Shown: positions 60,327 through 64,000 of the stretch, in pieces | Layout of the letters: each line of letters opens with the position of its first letter | Position numbering within the stretch: the first letter of the stretch is position 1 | DNA from: an uncultured Chloroflexota bacterium | Lineage (GTDB): Bacteria; Chloroflexota; Chloroflexia; Thermomicrobiales; UBA6265 | DNA length: 64,000 nucleotides | Direction of reading: 5' to 3' | Assembly (NCBI GenBank): GCA_937901745.1 | Contig: CALGSZ010000002.1 | Span: forward strand, 91,612-155,611 | Notes under the pieces: model-generated | What the model saw: only the letters and a program-made list of their open reading frames with translations | Told to the model about the DNA's origin: nothing | The model's database searches: none | Translations under genes and position numbers: made by a program

Positions 60327-61349
60327 TCACGATCCGAGGCCACAGCGATTCAATGCCGTGGATAACGCTTGATCGCCGCGCGCGAGGTCGGTGTTGGCGC
60401 CCTCAAGAAGTCTCGTCGCGTCGGCCATGCCTGCTTCGTCTCGCGCTACCAGGGCATCGGCCGCGGCATTGAGAGCGGAGCCATAGGCAGCGAACGCATC
60501 GGCGAGGAGGCGATTCGCGCGCTCAGCCGCGCTTGGGGATGCCGATGCGCGTTGCTCATCCGCGAGCAGGGCGAATCTGGCCGACCAGACGCGCAACTGA
60601 CCCGCTGTCTCCGCGGCGTTAGGATCGAGGTTTTCCAGCGCGGAGAGGATGTCAGTCGCCTCAGTAACGCGGTCGGCCGTCGCGGTTGCCCAGTCGACGA
60701 AGCCGGCGCAGGGATCGTCGGGAGCGGCGACGGGTGTCGAGGCCGCATCGTTGGCGGTGGCAGAGCCGAGCGCGATCATGATGAACGACACCGAATCGGT
60801 CGTGGGCAAGACGAAGTTCAACCGGCATTGTCCGTCCGTGGAAAGGACCGCGGCGAGAGCTTCACTGCGGCAAGCGACCAACGCATTGCCGGGAGCGTCA
60901 CCTGGTGTGACCTCCTCCAATTCGGCGTCGGCCGGGAGAACGTCCTTGGCGCGTTCGAGTGCTTCGTCTAGATTCCAGTCAGCGGGGTCGGGGGTGAGGG
61001 CTGGCGCTTCCTCGGGGCGCGGCGAACGGAGTGTGATGAGAACGGCGCGGTCGTTGCCGTTGGGCTCCTCGCCTGGCTGGAATTGAATCGCGAAGAGGCC
61101 GTAGCCGTCGACGGCGTAGAGGACGCCGATTCCCGGAAGCGTCTCGGTTGGCTCCCCGTATGTATCCGTGAAGCTGCGGCGCGTGCCGCCGAGGCGGGCC
61201 GCAAGCAGCTCGTCAGCGTCGTCCGCCGAGGGCGTGGACGTTTGCAAGCTGGCTCGCGTCGTCGCTCGAGCCGCACCGACGGGCGCGACAACGATGGCGA
61301 GCAGCGTCGCGATGAGGATGGTGAACGCGATTACGCGATGCGTTGGCAT
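60327..61349 (-). CDS. secreted protein of unknown function
   Basis: A 340-residue exported protein. Signal peptide: VIAFTILIATLLAIVVAPVGA, cleavage near residue 27. Residues about 45-210 form an alpha/beta domain (SFTDTYGEPTETLPGIGVLY, GYGLFAIQFQPG); residues 215-335 are a helical bundle (WATATADRVTEATDILSALE, ANRLLADAFAAYGSALNAAA). Single Cys residues at both ends of the domain (ACRSEAL, GQCRLNF, DDPCAGF, NRCGLGS) could form disulfides. It lies 124 bp upstream of the SH3-like secreted protein on the same strand, probably one unit. Confidence 0.7.
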   Translation of the reverse strand: MPTHRVIAFTILIATLLAIVVAPVGAARATTRASLQTSTPSADDADELLAARLGGTRRSFTDTYGEPTETLPGIGVLYAVDGYGLFAIQFQPGEEPNGNDRAVLITLRSPRPEEAPALTPDPADWNLDEALERAKDVLPADAELEEVTPGDAPGNALVACRSEALAAVLSTDGQCRLNFVLPTTDSVSFIMIALGSATANDAASTPVAAPDDPCAGFVDWATATADRVTEATDILSALENLDPNAAETAGQLRVWSARFALLADEQRASASPSAAERANRLLADAFAAYGSALNAAADALVARDEAGMADATRLLEGANTDLARGDQALSTALNRCGLGS

Positions 61350-61493
61350 ATGGCAACAGTCATCTGGTAAATCCGAATGGAGTTTTCGGTTACGTGGATT
61401 ACCGGCAGGTGTCCGTAGGTCGGTGTCTCAGGTATGCTACGAGAGATCGGCCGTGAGTTCCAGACCATGAATGGGCACGTCGAGGGAAGACCA

Positions 61494-62858
61494 ATGTCGA
61501 AAACTTGCCCACGTTGTGGGGAGGCAGTGGCTCCAAGCGATACGTATTGCGTCGGCTGTGGAGCCACGCTCGAAACATCGTCGGCACTCACCGTCACGCC
61601 GAGCGGAGGAGAGATGGTCGTCACAACCCCGACGCGGCGCCGACTGGGGGGCACGCCGTGGGTGCCCGCGTTAGGAGCGACAGGCGCCGGCGGGGTGCCG
61701 GTGGTAGGCGAGCAGGAGTCGCTTCCCAAACCCATGCCTGTGCGGAGAAAGCGAGTCCGGAGGCGTCGAAGGCGGCGGCCATGGTTCCGACGGCCGCTGG
61801 TCGTCGCGCCGCTAATTCTCCTGCTCGTCGTGGTAAGCGTCGGGAGCTGGTACGGATACGCGCTCCAGCAGACATTCTCAGGAATGCGACAAATTGGCCG
61901 CCCGGAAGGGAACATCTCCGGCGACGCGTTAGGCGGGGATGCGAGCGTCGAAATCGATACGGGGCCGGCGCTCTCCTATGTGGACTCGAGGATGCCTGAC
62001 TCGTCTGGCGGAGGCGGCCTCCTTGACGGATTCCGAGCCGCCGCTGCCGGCGCCAAGGACCTGGCGAATGGCGCTGCCGCGGCCGCCGGTCTCAGCGATC
62101 CGCCAGATGACGCGATGACAGTCCTCTTGATGGGTGTCGATGCGCGTCCGGGAGAGCCGATCGACATCTCCGTCCGGGCGGATGCGTTGATGGTGCTCCG
62201 CCTGGATCCGAACGGCGGAACCTGTCGCATCCTCTCGATTCCGCGAGACACGCGAGCCGAATTGCCGGGCTATGGCATGTCGAAAATCAATCACGCCCTC
62301 GCGGTCGGCGGCATCCACTACCAGAAGTTCGTCGTCTCCGATCTGCTCGGCATCGAGCTCGATCACTACGCGCTGATCGACTTCTATGGGTTCAAATCCC
62401 TGGTGGATGCGGTCGGAGGGGTGACCGTCACGATACCGGAGGAATTCACCGCCGGAGGAATCGACTTCAAGGCCGGGCCGCAGAAGCTCGACGGCGACGC
62501 CGCGCTCGCCTTCGCGCGTTACCGGGGTGGACCGGATCGCGATCTCGGGCGGATTCGGAACCAGCATCAGCTGATCGGCGCCCTGCTCCGTGCGTCGGCG
62601 GGTCGCGACATCGTCCGCGACGTGAACGAGATCCTTCCGGCTCTAAAAGCGCACATTCGGACGGACCTTCGGCCCGCGGAGCTCATCGACCTGGCGCGGC
62701 AGTACCGATCGACATGCACGGCCGAATCCATCAGGCTCTTCTCGTTGAGCGGTACGGTCTCCAAATTCGACGATCCGCTGCTGCGGCGACCGTTGGACTA
62801 CTTCGTCGTCACCGACGCGGAAATCCGGCAGAAGGTCGCCGAGCTGAGCGCGACGTAG
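61494..62858 (+). CDS. LytR-CpsA-Psr family protein with N-terminal zinc ribbon
   Basis: A 454-residue membrane protein. A cytoplasmic zinc ribbon (CPRCGEAVAPSDTYCVGCG, residues 5-23) precedes an Arg-rich stretch and one membrane helix (LVVAPLILLLVVVSVGSWYG). The extracellular LCP domain covers about 215-440: MTVLLMGVDARPG, ISIPRDTRAELPG with the pyrophosphate-binding Arg, MSKINHALAVGG, and ALAFARYRGGPDRDLGRIRN. LCP enzymes attach glycopolymers to peptidoglycan or proteins. ATG 61494 has GAGGGAAG upstream. The zinc ribbon is an unusual addition also seen in the propeller protein at 53.7 kb. Confidence 0.88.
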   Translation: MSKTCPRCGEAVAPSDTYCVGCGATLETSSALTVTPSGGEMVVTTPTRRRLGGTPWVPALGATGAGGVPVVGEQESLPKPMPVRRKRVRRRRRRRPWFRRPLVVAPLILLLVVVSVGSWYGYALQQTFSGMRQIGRPEGNISGDALGGDASVEIDTGPALSYVDSRMPDSSGGGGLLDGFRAAAAGAKDLANGAAAAAGLSDPPDDAMTVLLMGVDARPGEPIDISVRADALMVLRLDPNGGTCRILSIPRDTRAELPGYGMSKINHALAVGGIHYQKFVVSDLLGIELDHYALIDFYGFKSLVDAVGGVTVTIPEEFTAGGIDFKAGPQKLDGDAALAFARYRGGPDRDLGRIRNQHQLIGALLRASAGRDIVRDVNEILPALKAHIRTDLRPAELIDLARQYRSTCTAESIRLFSLSGTVSKFDDPLLRRPLDYFVVTDAEIRQKVAELSAT

Positions 62859-62891
62859 CGGCTGTCGCGGCAGGTCGTGTCTAGTCAGCGT

Positions 62892-62907
62892 TGGCACGAC
62901 TCTTGTA
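62892..62907 (+). promoter_or_regulatory. -24/-12-like motif
   Basis: TGGCAC-GACTC-TTGT fits TGGCAC-N5-TTGC except for the last base. It lies 207 bp upstream of the Tat-like small protein, leaving a leader of about 195 nt with the self-complementary ends CCAC and GTGG around 62922-62944. Confidence 0.35.
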
Positions 62908-63114
62908 GAGTTAGGACGCGGCCACGATGCATCACGTGTTGTGGCGTCGTTCCTTCGGTAGATCGCGCAACCACATGATGCCTCCTAGGACAGGTGGTGT
63001 ATTGCGTTCAGAGCGCGATCGTAGTAGAACGTCGGTTGAGTCACGTGGAAGTCGCCGTGCCCGGGGCGCGCCGAGTGTTCGGTATTGCGCGTCAGGCTAG
63101 GGGAGGGGACTAAC

Positions 63115-63438
63115 GTGTCCAGAGAGGAACTGGTCCAGGCGTACGCAAGTGGTCGCATCAGCCGTAGGGCTCTCCTGCGGGGATTGGCCGCCGCCGGTGT
63201 GTCGGCAAGCGCCCTTGCTGCCCATGCGGCGGTGCTGAGTGAGCCGGCGACCGCCGATCACTTCGCCGATTTCTATCCGCGGCTGCCGCGGCTCGATTGC
63301 TCGCGCCTGCCCAACATTCCACGTGTCCAGGAGCGGTGCGTCGAGATCAACGAGCGGCTCGCGGAGCGTGAGCGGGAGCTTGCTGAGCGCTTCCGCCGCA
63401 TTGGCCATCCACGACCGCGTCTGCGCGTCAGCCGCTAA
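63115..63438 (+). CDS. small secreted protein with Tat-like signal
   Basis: A 107-residue protein starting at GTG 63115 with GGGAGGGG upstream. SREELVQAYASGRISRRALLRG followed by LAAAGVSASALAAHAA is a twin-arginine-like leader. The mature part (about 65 residues) is Arg/Pro/Leu-rich with two Cys (LDCSRLPN, ERCVEIN) and a charged helix (ERLAERERELAERF). It may be a small exported structural or redox protein. No family is recognised. Confidence 0.6.
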   Translation: MSREELVQAYASGRISRRALLRGLAAAGVSASALAAHAAVLSEPATADHFADFYPRLPRLDCSRLPNIPRVQERCVEINERLAERERELAERFRRIGHPRPRLRVSR

Positions 63439-63462
63439 CGCACACCGGTCACTTGCTTATTC

Positions 63463-63512
63463 ATACGACCCATAGCGCGCTGCCGAATTCGGCGGCGTAC
63501 AGTGGGTCGTAT
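63463..63512. terminator. long hairpin after the Tat-like gene
   Basis: ATACGACCCA (63463-63472) pairs perfectly with TGGGTCGTAT (63503-63512); the inner CGCTGCCGAA/TTCGGCGGCG is another nearly perfect stem. It begins 25 bp after the stop codon. The U-run is poor (TTGTCC), so termination is plausible but not certain. Confidence 0.5.
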
Positions 63513-63541
63513 TGTCCTGCCCAACGGCCCTAGACGGAACC

Positions 63542-63599
63542 GCGACTGAGCCGTGCCTACGTATCGCACGTAATTCGTGCGTGCCGACGGCTCAGTCGC
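63542..63599. other. 13-bp perfect stem with inner hairpin
   Basis: GCGACTGAGCCGT (63542-63554) pairs perfectly with 63587-63599. The loop holds GCACG-TAATT-CGTGC (63566-63580). No T-run follows on either strand. It overlaps the end of the partial minus-strand frame. Confidence 0.45.
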
Positions 63600-64000
63600 T
63601 GGCCATGGGGCATGCTCTGGTGGAGCGACGCGAGCGAGCGCGCATCGAAGCCGCCGGCCAAGTAGGCGATGCGCTCCTGGGCGACCATCGGCGGAGATGC
63701 TGGTCTGCTCCCTGAGGCGCTCGACCAGAATATCGGCTGTCTTGAGCCGTAATGCGTTCCACGCGAGGGTCGCGCGAATCCCTCCGGCCGTGTTTGGTTC
63801 GAGCGCTGCGCCAGCGTCGCGCCAGGCGGCGCGAAGTTCACGCAACGTGCTAGGCGCTTGAGTCACCGCGCGCAAGAGCGACCGAGGCCGCGAAGCAGGT
63901 CGCGGCGTTTTCAGCTGCCCCGCGGATCGGATTGGAGCCGCGCCAGCCTCGTCCAGCCATGGGAACGCGCGGTTACCTGGGGTGATGAGGGCGACGGCAT
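63557..64000 (-). pseudogene. partial gene with apparent frameshift
   Basis: A minus-strand frame is open from the right edge and reads naturally down to about 63695 (PSTLRELRAAWRDAGAALEP, ATLAWNALRLKTADILVERL). It then turns into Arg/Pro-rich sequence, while another frame becomes protein-like (MVAQERIAYLAGGFDARSLA) and stops at 63557. Dropping one base near 63690 joins the two as REQTSISPMVAQER. This is either a frameshifted pseudogene or a sequencing error. I do not recognise the family. Confidence 0.4.

Noticed and set aside
1..64000. CRISPR arrays, insertion sequences, prophage or toxin-antitoxin pairs
   Set aside because: No regularly spaced repeats, transposase or integrase motifs, phage structural genes or toxin-antitoxin pairs were seen on either strand.

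Overview
The window is high-GC bacterial DNA with dense, mostly short-spaced genes. The gene content (Tat-exported ABC solute-binding proteins, MoaD-MoaE fusion, MprAB-like stress cluster, a LytR-CpsA-Psr protein with a zinc ribbon, a selenocysteine tRNA, low-complexity Thr/Pro secreted proteins) suggests a Chloroflexota bacterium of the Thermomicrobia/Sphaerobacter type. That assignment is an inference from gene style; no rRNA is present to fix it.

Layout. 1-1.4 kb: partial ParB-like/DUF4032 gene and a metallophosphoesterase. 1.6-6.3 kb: a complete ABC sugar-type importer (binding protein, ATPase, two permeases) behind a promoter flanked by a perfect inverted repeat. 6.3-9.5 kb: HemL-like aminotransferase, DoxX-like membrane protein, Lgt. 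9.6-16.5 kb: a multi-PAS/GAF histidine kinase, a PfkB sugar kinase and a long RelA/SpoT enzyme with a CRP-type site upstream. 16.6-21.8 kb: MoeA, a small conserved protein, an M20 peptidase, a MoaD-MoaE fusion and CysK. 21.9-27.6 kb: a GGDEF protein, then an HtrA protease with its response regulator and sensor kinase, controlled by an array of 11-bp-period direct repeats. 27.6-32.8 kb: a second ABC operon without its own ATPase, followed by an MBL hydrolase and a Gfo/Idh/MocA dehydrogenase. 33-35 kb: SucCD. 35.4-41.4 kb: zinc-ribbon protein, cysteine hydrolase plus PfkB-like kinase, a CopC-CopD-cytochrome c fusion, a GNAT enzyme and a 42-residue membrane peptide. 41.7-44.4 kb: cystathionine gamma-synthase/lyase and cystathionine beta-synthase. 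44.6-48 kb: a sigma-like factor, a small zinc-ribbon gene under a LexA-type promoter, initiator tRNA, IF-1 and small proteins. 48.3-53.5 kb: polysaccharide deacetylase, MIP18-type protein, and RecQ with a helical-repeat extension under a perfect LexA-type box. 53.6-64 kb: a zinc-ribbon/beta-propeller membrane protein, tRNA-Sec, an AT-richer non-coding island, an orphan ParB-like protein, secreted proteins, an LCP protein, a Tat-like small protein and a probably frameshifted partial gene.

Themes: carbohydrate import and oxidation (two ABC operons, PfkB kinases, Gfo/Idh/MocA, SucCD), sulfur amino acids (CysK, CBS, CGS/CGL), molybdenum cofactor (MoeA, MoaD-MoaE), envelope stress, SOS response and translation initiation. 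Regulation is unusually readable: two LexA-type boxes at the start points of good promoters, a CRP-type site, OmpR-family repeats, and four -24/-12-like motifs all upstream of plus-strand genes. No CRISPR array, insertion sequence, prophage or obvious defence island was seen.
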